The position numbers were made by a program, and so were the translations under genes. The notes beneath the pieces were generated by a model that ran no database searches, was not told where the DNA came from, and worked only from the letters and a program-made list of their open reading frames with translations. Of a DNA stretch of 64,000 bases, positions 45,773 through 55,880 are shown piece after piece. Each line of letters begins with the position of its first letter. The first letter of the stretch is position 1. Source of the stretch: Celoporthe dispersa (taxonomy: Eukaryota; Ascomycota; Sordariomycetes; Diaporthales; Cryphonectriaceae); assembly GCA_016584495.1 (NCBI GenBank), contig WAID01000013.1, positions 682,001 through 746,000 on the forward strand, written 5' to 3'.

Positions 45773-46571
45773 CTCTAGGGAAGGGCCCGGGGGGAGGGTG
45801 AATTAGCAAAGCAGCTTCATGGTGGGAAACTCAAGGGCATAAGAATGGGTCGTGGTATATAATAAACATACTGCTTTTTGGATTGTGGGCTTGAGCTGGT
45901 CTTGTCTCTGTACCCGGTAGAGAAGGAAATTTTGATGCAGTGGTGATTCTTGGCCGTTGATGGTTGGCTTAAGGTAAACGTCAGTAAGACACGAACCCGC
46001 AGATATCAACTCGCTTGTTGAGGGACCTAGCACATACTGGATATCAAATTAACTTGAGATGATGAATTTTGGTGTCAAGTCTCCTTTTGGCGTTAAAGTA
46101 GTTTCAGTTTCGATATGTTGTCCTAAACATGATAGATTCCAGTTTCGACAACGAGGAAGAAGATCTGGAGGATGAAGGTATATATATATATAGAGAGAGA
46201 CAGAGAGGCAGCCTAGTAGCAGGTGACTGACATTTTGTTGTGTGAATACAGTTTTCATTATTTCTATAATCATGCTTGCAGGTTGTGTTCCTCCTAGAAT
46301 CATGTCACTGCCCTATGACTTCTCACCTTGACTGACACGCATGGGCACAGGCGCCCGAGATCGATGACTGGCTCCCGATGCACATCGCGTCGCAATTCTG
46401 AAATATTGCATTACTAGAGGTTCTCTGGAGTCACCAACTAGAGTCTCTAGAGGCCAGGGCGGATAGTGGGCGTACCGCTCTTCATTTCAGCATCAATCAT
46501 GCTGAGTCCGTGAGGGATCGACTCCAGAGAGCCAGAACAAGCCGGGCCGACTAGGTTGGGAAATTGGCTAG
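45773..46571. other. AT-rich intergenic
   Basis: Contains a short TATA dinucleotide tract followed by GA repeats near 46178-46210. No supported gene. Confidence 0.5.
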
Positions 46572-47079
46572 ATGCACCCGAATACAAGCTGTGACGGTTG
46601 TTTGATATTCGTAAGTGAAAAACACCCGTTCTAACAAGAGGAGATTTTGTTCTAAATCCAAACAACAATTAGCCAGTGGTGGGAGTGCGGTGGCATTGTG
46701 AACAATGTGAAGATTTTGACTTCTGCTTCAAGTGCTATTGGACTACGCCAGAAACACATGAATTTGATCATAAACCCACAGCAATGCTGAAGAGGGAGAA
46801 TACTCGGGAATCATGTAGGTTGGGATAATTAAATTAGTAGGTATAAATTATCGCAATGAAAAGGACCTTATTCATCAGCATACAAATAAGAATGGCTTCA
46901 AATGCTTTCTAGCAGGCTTAACGACTGGCCAAGTTTCAAATGAGCAAGCTTTTGATGATATGATTAATACCTTATATAATACAAGAAGCATAACATTACT
47001 TCAGACCTTCATTCAGAGAAAAAGTGAAGAGGGTTATTTTCAAGGACTCGCATTGTTTGAGATGCTCCCAGGCTGTTAA
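46572..47079 (+). CDS. ZZ-type zinc-finger protein fragment (two exons plus open tail)
   Basis: Exon a (46572-46610) reads MHPNTSCDGCLIF; a 62-base intron (46611-46672: GTAAGT donor, CTAAC branch-like site, TTAG acceptor) joins it to PVVGVRWHCEQCEDFDFC then FKCYWTTPETHEFDHKP. Together this is a complete ZZ domain: C-x2-C, C-x2-C, DFDFC-x2-C and two late His. ZZ domains bind N-terminal degrons or histone tails and sit in larger proteins. After ENTRES the frame needs one extra base near 46820 and then stays open for about 85 codons (NKNGFKCFLAGLTTGQVSNE, LLQTFIQRKSEEGYFQGLAL) to TAA 47077-47079. The ATG may not be the true start; the preceding TAG could be an acceptor. It may be the end of a larger decayed gene. 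Confidence 0.55.
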
Positions 47080-47170
47080 GCTATTGTAATGATTTTTTTC
47101 TTCTTTCTCCTCATCACTACCATCTTCTTCTTCTCGTGTAATAGCAGAACAAAAGTTCAAGCCAATCACT

Positions 47171-47530
47171 TTGCAATGTCGTTGGTCATGTTCATCTCAA
47201 ACACGCCCCGCCTTACTAACTAATCAAAACATTCCCGTAAAAAAGGGGAGCAAGGCAAAGATGAGAATCAACAATGTGCCTGTCTTTATCATCTTAGTGA
47301 GAACATTTTATACCACATGTAGTCACTCTCACGAACATTCACCGCCTGAAGTCTTTCGGTATTATTTAGCCTAATACCCTGAGCTCGACAAATATAACAA
47401 CACTGATGCTCTTGTAGCCTTTGAGGGAGGGTGTCTGGTTACACGGAGGATGAAGGCCAGCTGGAAAGTTTTGGCCAAGTGCACTGAATCTCCAACAGTC
47501 TCGAAGCTTCTACAGCTCACCAATAGCTAG
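47171..47530 (+). pseudogene. Broken reading frame with in-frame TAA, unknown product
   Basis: One frame reads ...SHEHSPPEVFRYYLA, then TAA at about 47372-47374, then YPELDKYNNTDALVAFEGG, KASWKVLAKCTESPTVS and LLQLTNS before a final TAG. The part after the TAA looks like genuine protein sequence in the same frame as the part before it, so the TAA looks like a nonsense change, e.g. CAA to TAA. No family recognised. It may belong with the ZZ fragment just upstream. Confidence 0.35.
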
Positions 47531-47747
47531 AATGAGGTGGAACAGACAGCCTGCCTTGAGATGCCTCCTTCGCTCAAGCCTCAGTGAGATGCACAGACCA
47601 CTTTGTCTGCTCAATGGTAGGCAGCTTCGAGGTTGATAAACTTCAGACATCAAGGTATGAGAGGCCCCAGGCCTGGAATTTTACGCTACACAACTATTTT
47701 ACATATACAACAACACCTGAACTTTTTCTCAAAACATTCAATCTCTT

Positions 47748-47897
47748 TCTACCACCACCACTAACAACATCACTTTCACCAACATCACCGCCACCATTAT
47801 CATCATTCTCGTCACCATTGTCACCACCATCACCGCCATTACCATCACCATCACCATCGCCATCATCATCACCATCACTATCATCATCATCATCATC
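47748..47897. repeat. CAC/ATC triplet microsatellite in 5' leader
   Basis: About 150 bases of imperfect CAC, ATC and CAT triplets ending in CATCATCATC next to the ATG of the RBR gene; probably transcribed as its 5' UTR. Confidence 0.85.
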
Positions 47898-49137
47898 ATG
47901 TCTTCCTCTTCCCCTAACGACGTGGAGCAGACGCGTCAGGAGGCCTTGGGTCCCGCCTCAGGTGAGTAATCTAGACCTACTCCACCATCACATCTAGTCT
48001 GTTGATAAACACATGCTGTGGCTCGAGAAATGGTGTTTGGTGGGGCAGCCGTTTCGCTATCTCAGCACAGACTGACAAACCTTTTCAGAACCCAGCGCCA
48101 GCTCCCCTGGCCAACCTGAGGCTATGTGCATCTGCTGTGAGGAGGAGGTCCCTCCAGCCGAGATGGCCGCCCTCCCATGCGGCCACTTTTGTAAGCATTT
48201 TCTAGACCACTCCTCCTAGACTATTTTCCCCGGCCTAGTCTAGCCCAGCCAATAATTCTTGCAGGAACAGCAGACAATCAGCCTGAATTACAGGTAGACG
48301 CTGACTCAGTCATCATTGTAGGGTGCCCCGGCTGCCTGGAGGCCGGAGTCCGAGACGCCCTGGTGTCTCGGTTCAGCTACCACCAATGTGCTGCCACGAC
48401 CTCCCGGGTGGCATCAACATCTCCTCGGCCCAGAATCACCTGGGCCAGAGTGTGCTTGCCGAGTGGGCCGACAAGCACGGGGAGTACTCGGACCCCGACC
48501 CGACCTACTGCAGCAACTCGAGGTGCGGCGCGTACATCTCGAGCCACGAGCTCGAGCCAGGTGCTCGGTCCGTCAAGTGCCACAAGTGCGGCGAGCAGAC
48601 CTGCGTGCGGTGTGGGTCTGCCAAAGATGCCCACGTCAAGCCTGGGGAGTGCCCAGACCGCCTCTCCGACCTGGACCACGAGGTCCTCATCGATGAGGGC
48701 TGGATCCAGTGTCCCCGTCGCAAATGCCGCGTGATCGTGGAGCGCATTGATGGGTGCAACCACATGATCTGCGAGTGTAATGCGCAGTTCTGTTATGCCT
48801 GTGGCGGGTTTCTCGACCTGAAGGAGAACGTCATCGAGCCTGGTGGAGTCATCTGCGCTTGCTCGAGCGAGGTGAGTACATGTACTTCTTGATTGTTCTC
48901 ATCGTTCAAGTCTTGCACCTTATCTTGCCCTTCCTTTACTCTCATCTCCATGATTTTGAGTCCTAGTATTTGGTACCAGTGCTGACCAGATCTCTGCTGC
49001 TTGCACAGGAGGACTCGCTCTCTGAAGGCCCCAGCTCTCCCTGTGCCCAAGACAATGACAACAAGAAGGACGACGACAACCCCGAGGGCCAGACTGAGTT
49101 CCAACCCCGAGCTATCAAGCATCGACACAGCATCTAG
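47898..49137 (+). CDS. RBR-type (RING-IBR-RING) E3 ubiquitin ligase
   Basis: Ubiquitin ligase of the RBR class, which takes ubiquitin onto a RING2 cysteine before transfer. Exons: 47898-47961, 48089-48190, 48322-48871, 49009-49137; donors GTGAGT, GTAAGC, GTGAGT. RING1: MCICCEEEVPPAEMAALPCG then HFWCPGCLEAG, with WCPGC built by a splice; IBR: TYCSNSRCGAYIS, VKCHKCGEQTCVRCG; RING2: CPRRKCRVIVERIDGCNHM, ICECNAQFCYACGG. The Cys in GCNHM is at the place of the catalytic Cys. The first RING2 pair is C-x4-C, not the usual C-x2-C. A missing base at 48381-48388 shifts the frame between RING1 and IBR (YHPMCCHDL when corrected). The C-terminus is short, acidic and Asn-rich. About 280 residues, small for an RBR, so substrate recognition must come from elsewhere. 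Confidence 0.88.
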
Positions 49138-49998
49138 AGCATGTCACACATGGAAATGACCCCTCCAGCCTGAGCATGCATGATAGTGATTTTACTCATG
49201 CTGCCAATTGCAAGGCCTGGGATGTCCCGTAGCCTTGACATGGATATATATCTGTCAGTGTATCTTGCCCAGCCTAATGTTACCCATACATTTTCACCTT
49301 TATCAATGCTAACCATGTAATAAACAGTCATGTCTACCTACAACCAATGCTGTTCCCAATGTCATCTCCACAGCCATGTTTCTACATTCCACAGAGAAGC
49401 TTGGTACTGCAAGGATTAGCAAGGAAAAGGAGGACAACGAGGAAGAAGAAGAAATAGAAGAAGCAAGAGAAGAAAGGGTTCGCATTACAGGCAAGACATT
49501 CCTAAACTCTTTTGTTATCAGAGTAATTCAGGTTCAACAAGTCAACAGGGATAAATGCCTTCTACTCAACATTGCCCCTCACTCATGGTCTTTTTCCTTC
49601 TTCTGTTTTTGTTCTTTATTTTCCCTGTCCTCTTTCTTCAGATCAAGATGATGCGATTCTCCTGCCAAATCTACTGGTAGGAAGGTATGTAGGAATACAA
49701 TCATCCATGCTCGTTCCGCAGCATGTGTACACATGATCGACCTCGACAGGAGATATGGGATAAGCACTAATACTAAGTACCTAAATCCGGCCGGACACAC
49801 ACTCATTTTCATTCGCTGGGAATTAATCCGCCTCGGAGGAACTCAGTGCATGCCTTGGCCGAAATATAAACCAGGTTCGCGAGTTTCTTCTCATTTTCTT
49901 TTCTGTATTCTTCGTAGCCTGGTCCGGTGACGAAACCCCGCCTGTGTTCTGTTACAAAGATCTTAACTGTGAGAGTTTCAACCCCAAAAATTTCCAAA
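49138..49998. other. Intergenic, nothing recognised
   Basis: About 860 bases, AT-richer, with a purine-rich stretch (49420-49475). No supported ORF. Confidence 0.5.
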
Positions 49999-50910
49999 AT
50001 GCCTATCGACACGAACAAGTACCCTTCCCTAGGAAAGGTCCAAGATGAGGATTATGTCGAGGTACGTTAACTATATTTCCAACCATTGTTTGTACTCCAC
50101 GTCGTCGCCCTTCCTCCTGTCCCACTGGCCATCACTGATTGTGATCTCGCCTCGACAGTTCGGAGACGGTCGCGAGGCCCGTGTTCTCGAGTTCATCCAG
50201 AACCACCCTTCCATCTCCGACCTACGCGGCAACCCGTCCAAGGTCCTCGCCGCCATCGATGAGTTCTCCGCCCAGGAAGATTTCCTCATCAGCGTCGGCA
50301 CAGACAAGGAGCGCGTCCTCGCCGGCATTCTCGCCGCCGAGGCGCCCAAGGTCCTCGTCGAGCTGGGCGGGTACCTCGGCTACTCGGCCATCCTCTTCGC
50401 GGACGCGATGAAGCGCGCCAGCCCCGAGGGGTCGCCTCCGCCCGTCGTCTGGAGCCTCGAGTTCAGCCAGGAGTTTGCCGACGTCGCCGCCAAGATCATC
50501 GAGCTGGCCGGCCTGTCGGATAACGTCAACATCGTGGTCGGTCCCGCGGACCAGTCTCTCTGCCGCCTCAAGGAGGAAGGTAAGCTGGCTGCTGCGGGCA
50601 TCGACGTGCTCTTCCTGGACCACGTCGAGGACCTGTACGTGCAGGACCTCAAGGTCTGCGAGGAGCTGGGCCTGCTGAAGCCTGGGGCTCTTGTCCTCGC
50701 CGACAATGCGGTCCGCCCTGGAGCCCCTGAGTACGTCAAGTACGTTCGTGCTCATCAGGGACTCCAAAGCCATGGGCTTAGAACCCTGATCGTCCCTGGT
50801 GAGTTTGAGGTGAGTGTCGCTGCCCTGCCGCTGTGATTTTGCTGCCACGTCGCGCTGACCAGGTGGCGCTTCAACAGGACGAGATCGAAGTCACCCGCGT
50901 CAAGAAATAA
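49999..50910 (+). CDS. Catechol O-methyltransferase-like, SAM-dependent
   Basis: Class I O-methyltransferase that should use S-adenosylmethionine and a divalent metal to methylate a catechol-type hydroxyl. Exons: 49999-50061, 50159-50809, 50878-50910; donors GTACGT and GTGAGT, CAG acceptors. SAM motif I is VLVELGGYLGYSAILFAD, the acidic ribose-binding residue lies in VVWSLEFSQEFAD, the metal ligand region is DVLFLDHVEDLYVQDL, and a second Asp-Asn pair is in LVLADNAVRPGAPEY; these line up with the COMT landmarks (GAYCGYS, LDHWKD, ADN) in order and spacing. Ends EVTRVKK. About 248 residues, no frame fault, no signal peptide. Confidence 0.92.
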
Positions 50911-51972
50911 GTTCATATTGTTGTTCCAGAGGGGCGGATGACTCCAAAGGCCTGCGTAAATTGACTTTTGCAAATCTTTAGTAGACGACGCAAAAGGTGT
51001 GTGCCTCGGCTGCGATCCTTCTTGTCCAGGACTGTGCAGCGCCACCTACCGTGAGAGGCTCAAGCCACCTCGTCCACCACCTGTGCATCTGGGACACTCA
51101 AGACCCAGCATGGCTGTCACGAGCAGATCCCATCTCCCCTTCTCTCCTCTCAGAGGTGCCTCGCCGCCCGCGTTCGGTACAGCATCATCGTCCTGGCCTG
51201 CGCACTGGCCCCCAAGACCCAAGACCCCAGCCTTGTTCCACTTTCCCTTTCCGGCCGTCCAGCCTCGAATTATTGGATGATGATTGTGCCCTTGGGGATG
51301 ACAGGGTTAGCCCCGCCATGCCAAGTCCCTCGTGCGCACCGTGTAATACGCTGCTGCAAGTCTCTCCTTTTTCTTTTATATTTTTGCCTTTGGGAACATT
51401 TTCTCTATTCCTCTTCTTTTCTTCCCTCGTCATCTCCCATTCCTTCACTCTTGCCGACACGAGTTTCCTCGGGAGACTGCAAGCCTTGGAAATTCTGCCA
51501 AGCAGCCTCCACCCGGAAATTGACCGATGCCTTTTCGTGGCCCTTACACAGTAGAGTAAATCGACAGAATGTATGATCAATACTTACTTTAACCAAGGTT
51601 CTTCTAATGGGTGTTTTGTTTGATAAATCCGTGAAGGAGTGACAACGAAATATGCCGCTAAAGATTTGTATCCATTTGTATCCAACTAGAGAAGGGAAAG
51701 GGTACTATTTGTGCCCACGGGTGCATCACCCTCTTGCTGCAATATGCGAGCTGCCCGGTTTCAAAACAAGCCTGGAGGTTCAGCCTTCAATTTTCTTCGA
51801 TTAGTCATAACAAGATAATGGGAGATTTGACGTCAGCAGCAGATTGAGCGCATCACGACCTCCATTGCAACCGGTTTAATGTCATAGCCATTTGGGTGTG
51901 CTGATTAGGTATCAAACTCGCTCAGTAGATATTTACACACAGAACTTTTCCAGCGGCGGCACAAATCACCCA
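50911..51972. other. Intergenic, nothing recognised
   Basis: About 1 kb containing T/C-rich tracts near 51365-51430; no supported gene. Confidence 0.5.
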
Positions 51973-52361
51973 TTAGTTCGACTTCCACTGGCCCGCATCC
52001 CGGGATGCCTTGCCGATGTCCTGTCCAGTGCTCTCCAGGGACGTGCCCACATTGGCAACGCCATCGCCGAGAGGGCTTCCCCGCCTGGCCGGTCACGCCG
52101 CTGACGGTCTCTCCCAGGCCGCGGGAGGCGCCTCCCACAGCACCACCGACGGTGTTTGTGACGCCGGAGAGGGTGTCACCGAGAACTGTGGTGCAAGGTG
52201 TGGTCAGTCTTTTTGTTTTGTGCATCTCGTGAGCTGTCCCAAGACAAAGGTGGGAAGAAGGGGTTGTGCGTACTGCCTGTGCCGGTCTTGGCGACACCAG
52301 TCACACCGTCGGTGACGGAGTCGGTGTTGTTCTGGTCCTTGTTGTTGAAGAGGTTGGACAT
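51973..52361 (-). CDS. Small Gly/Val/Thr-rich LEA-like protein
   Basis: Exon 1 (52361-52274) reads MSNLFNNKDQNNTDSVTDGV; the intron 52273-52186 (GTACGC...CAG) leads to exon 2, ILGDTLSGVTNTVGGAVGG, then ASRGLGETVSGVTGQAG and, after dropping one extra base near 52068-52075, GDGVANVGTSLESTGQDIG and the end DAGQWKSN. About 100 residues built of degenerate repeats of the type G-x-T-V-x-G-V-T, a pattern seen in small stress-related fungal proteins and LEA-like sequences; it is expected to be flexible or to form amphipathic helices on membranes. Family assignment is tentative. Confidence 0.7.
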
Positions 52362-54889
52362 TTTGAATGAGGTGAAAAGGGTTTCTCTTTCTTTCTTTTT
52401 TTCTTTCTCTTCTTGTTCTTTGAGCTTGATTTTGAGCCGTAGGAGGAGGAGGAGTGCCTTGGTAGTAGTAGTTATGATCTTATGTAGGCTCAGATCTGTG
52501 GGATTGCTCTTGCTGCGTGACGCTATGATAGATATCATGTATGAACTCTCTCTGTGTGTGGACCATAGTGATGTAATCTTGATGTAAGCCCGCGTTGCTG
52601 TGGCTGATGAGGAGGGTGCGGCGTGGCCAAAGGTTGACGTCGTGCGCCGATCAACTGCCCAGATGGTCATGTCGTGACATGGTGCCAAGTTTCGCTGATG
52701 TGGCGGTGCAGGGGTCCTAGTACACCCTCATTATCTTCAGGCCTGCCACACCACAGGTGCAGCATAGAGAGTGTTTTCTCTCTATCCACCCTGTTTCCCG
52801 TTGACGTGTGCAGTGCTTATGCGTTTATGTGATAAGATTTCTCTGAGCCGAAGAGTGTCGGACAAACAATACGTACCGAATTTGGGGTAGCATTCTGGCT
52901 CTGATGACATCCTCGAGCCGATGCTTCGTTCGATGTCCCCGGCCCAGGTTGGAGCTCGTGCTTGAGCCCTCTCTGCTCATTCGATCGATCTTTGAGAACG
53001 TGAGGCCCTGCAAGGATCGACGAGACGCTGTACGACCTGACCTGTCTATGCCTGCAGACGCTGATTAACAGTGCAAGGCATAGGTATGTCACCAGGTACG
53101 AGACTAGCTTGGCCAAAACTTGCCACTAGGTGAAAGTATGCCGCGAGGAAGGATTATGTACCTTTCTCCAGTACTCCTTTGCTACGGTTGTACATCGAGC
53201 CAACTCCAATACAAAACAAACTCTCTCCTGCCACCGGCTGCGCGTGCCTTCTACCAAGATAGAGATAGGGAATCCTAGGGTGCCAGGGACACACACATGG
53301 AATGCTGCTCTCGTCGCGAACGGCTGTCGGACCCACGCAGCGGAGTGTCGTTTGTTTGAAAGCTGCAGGAAGGAGAAGAGCCGAGAGAGACTGGGATCCT
53401 TCCACTGCAGCGGCGACTCATTATTATAACGACCAACAAGTTTCAGAACTAACGACGATACGTCCCTATTCAATTGTCAGGTATGAGCTCCTGGTCTGCC
53501 CCTCTTTGTGCCTCTTATACTCAAAGTCTTCTTCTCCCCTTCATCAAAGGTCGGGCCTCCTGTGCTTGATTTCCACACTCTTGGTCTCTCACCATTATGA
53601 ACACCCTCGGCTGTCTCACTCGCGTATTTAGAAACCTCTAATCTGCGGTGTAATGCAGTACTCCGGGCCGTCAAGGCTGGGCTCGACCCCGCCTGTGACG
53701 GGTTCGTGCTCTTCGAGAAGTCACGCCAGGTAAGGGTGTAGACGTTGTCATTTCCAACACAGCGGCTGCCGTCGGGGCTGTGTAGGACCCGTAACGGAAA
53801 GTCTCAAGCATGAGACAGAGGACGAGACAGAAGGCGGATCCTCTTGTTGTGGTTGGCCACCCACAAGAAGCTGTTGAGCGCGTCTTGCTGTGAATACTGC
53901 CGTTGCTGTCATTATCGTCGCGAGGAGCCAACACGTGTCGCAGAACCCAGACAGAATGGTGTATGTAATTACGGTGTCTTGATGATGGGAGAAGGAGCTT
54001 CGATTACTGTACAATGAGTTTGTGGGAGCGTGAAAGGCTAGAAGAAAGACTACCCTTTGTCAACCACACCGGGCTGAAAACCTGAGCCAAGCTTTCACTA
54101 CAGATTGAGTTTTCTCAACCTTTCACATCTGTTTTTCATTTCATCAACCCCTAAACTTGGTTTCTTTTTTTGGGAGGGGCTCGGGGGCGGGAATTCGCTG
54201 CTTCGCTGCCACAAATGCCATGCTATTTCCTGCCTTACCTCAGCAACTCGCTGCGGAGTATTATGGTCTCGTATCTGCATTAAAGTAAGTTCTCCGAGTT
54301 TATGTCATGTCGTCACCCGCGTTGTATTTACTTCTAAGATCCCCTAGCCTCCTCAAACCTGGAGGTTATCATCCGCCTTGGGCATCCACTAAATATTTGG
54401 GGCTTAGGACTAGACAATTTTCCATCTACGAACAGGGCCGACTGCTTGTAGAGCCCAAGTAACTGGCTTTGTGGTGAAGGTTTCGGGCGGCCGCCTTTTC
54501 ATGGGCCATGGATCTTGGCGGGTTGTCATCACTAAGCTCTCGAAGCCGTGTAATATAGGGTCGAAGTAGGAGAATGTATCTGTGTGTTTGTTAGAACGAG
54601 ATACTTGAGGTATTTATGGACTGGATTCGTTTAGGATGAGACATGCTTTGCTATAATTCTATAGACCCCCAGAATCGACCCCCAAGTTGATTCTAGCAAT
54701 GAACTTGCTCTCATCAGAAGCCGAGAATAGGCAAGCATCCGTCACGCCCACCGCCTCACACAACCGTCCTTAGTGGCCCGTTATGAATAATCTTGGCCCG
54801 GTTTTGCTGTCACGACCAACCATGCAGGCTCTACAGCAGCCACGATCGTGACATCTGGTGATGCATCAGCCATTTGTTCGCCCAGAGAT
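52362..54889. other. Gene-poor region, nothing supported
   Basis: About 2.5 kb. The first 200 bases are C/T-rich and are probably the promoter of the minus-strand small protein. A minus-strand open frame at 53126-53473 (about 115 residues) and its plus-strand counterpart have no recognisable features. Nothing else seen. Confidence 0.5.
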
Positions 54890-55880
54890 ATGGAGATGGT
54901 AGCGCTTATCGTGAAAGAACCTAAAGCCGACTTTGAGCTCTGTCCGAGCGTCTTGGGTGAAGTGAGTGAGAAAGAGATGCTGGTGGAGATGAAATACAGC
55001 GGCAGCTGCAAGCCTCTCGCCATTGCTTGATACAGCCTGTGCCACTTACGGTAAATTGACAACTCACCATTCTCCAACGGTCATACCGACATAGTGATTC
55101 GGCAAGGACTGCCACCCATAGTCGATTTCTCTGCAATCTTCGGACACGAAGGTGCCGGCTACATTCGCGCTCTCGGGTAGGATGTGGCTAAGAAAGACCT
55201 CCGAGTCGGTGACGCCGTGCTCCTTTCCTTCACAACCTGCGGGACCTGCCAAGCCTGCAAGCAAGGCCACCTAGCATTCTGCTACACGCACTCCAAGGTG
55301 AACTACAACGCTGTCCGCACCCGCACGCAGGCCGGACGGCGTGGCCATGCACCGGCAGGGCTTTGGCCAGATTTCCTTCGTTAAGATGAGCGTCGTCAAC
55401 GAGAGGTGCGTCGTGAGGTGCCCCTACCTGGAGGCCATGAACATCTACTGCCCCATAGGCTGTGTAGCTTCCAGACCGGCGCGGGCATGGCAATGAATGT
55501 CCTCAGGTCGACATGGAGGAGATTCGGCGGACCGGCAAGGGCGGTCGCGGCGTAAATTTCGCTGTGGACTGCACCGGGGTTCCGAAGGCTATTGGGGACA
55601 TTGTCAAGGCGATAGGGTCTGAAGGTACCGCGCTGTTGGTGGGAGAGTCGCCTGCGGACGCGAAAGCCTCGGTCGATCCGTTGGCATTGTTGTTGCAGAA
55701 TAAGGAGTTCATCGGGTGACTGAGGGTGACCCGAATCCGCCCGAGTTCATCCCGAGGTTGATGAAAATGCAAAGGGAAGCACGGTTCCCGAATGAGAAGC
55801 TACGTAGGAAGTATCTAGTAGATTAGTTGAAAGAGGTCATTCACGATATGCATACCGGAAAGGCAAAGAGCCTTTGCTAC
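54890..55880 (+). pseudogene. Decayed zinc-dependent alcohol dehydrogenase (aryl-alcohol type)
   Basis: Remains of a medium-chain zinc dehydrogenase. It opens MEMVALIVKEPKADFELCPS and LVEMKYSG, then GHTDIVIRQGLPPIVDFSAI where intact relatives have CHTD: the catalytic-zinc Cys has become Gly. FGHEGAGYIRALG runs into TAG at 55178-55180, after which the frame resumes with KDLRVGDAVLLSFTTCGTCQ ACK, i.e. part of the structural zinc loop. SFVKMSVVNERCVVRCPY and YCPIGC follow in shifted frames, then the sequence jumps from AMNVL straight to VDMEEIRRTGKGGRGV, so the Rossmann GxGxxG segment (about 70-80 residues) is gone. Then DPNPPEFIPRLMKMQREARF, a further TAG at 55824-55826, and the terminal helix KEVIHDMHTGKA. 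Several independent lesions of different kinds: a true pseudogene. Confidence 0.85.

Larger units (their letters stand above)
47080..47897. other. Spacer with decayed frame and triplet microsatellite
   Basis: Apart from the broken frame at 47171-47530, it contains CT-rich stretches and a CAC/ATC-type imperfect triplet microsatellite (about 47748-47897) running directly into the start codon of the RBR ligase gene. Confidence 0.6.

Noticed and set aside
53126..53473. Minus-strand frame of 115 codons
   Set aside because: No domain, no start context, equal-length frames on the opposite strand; not distinguishable from chance.
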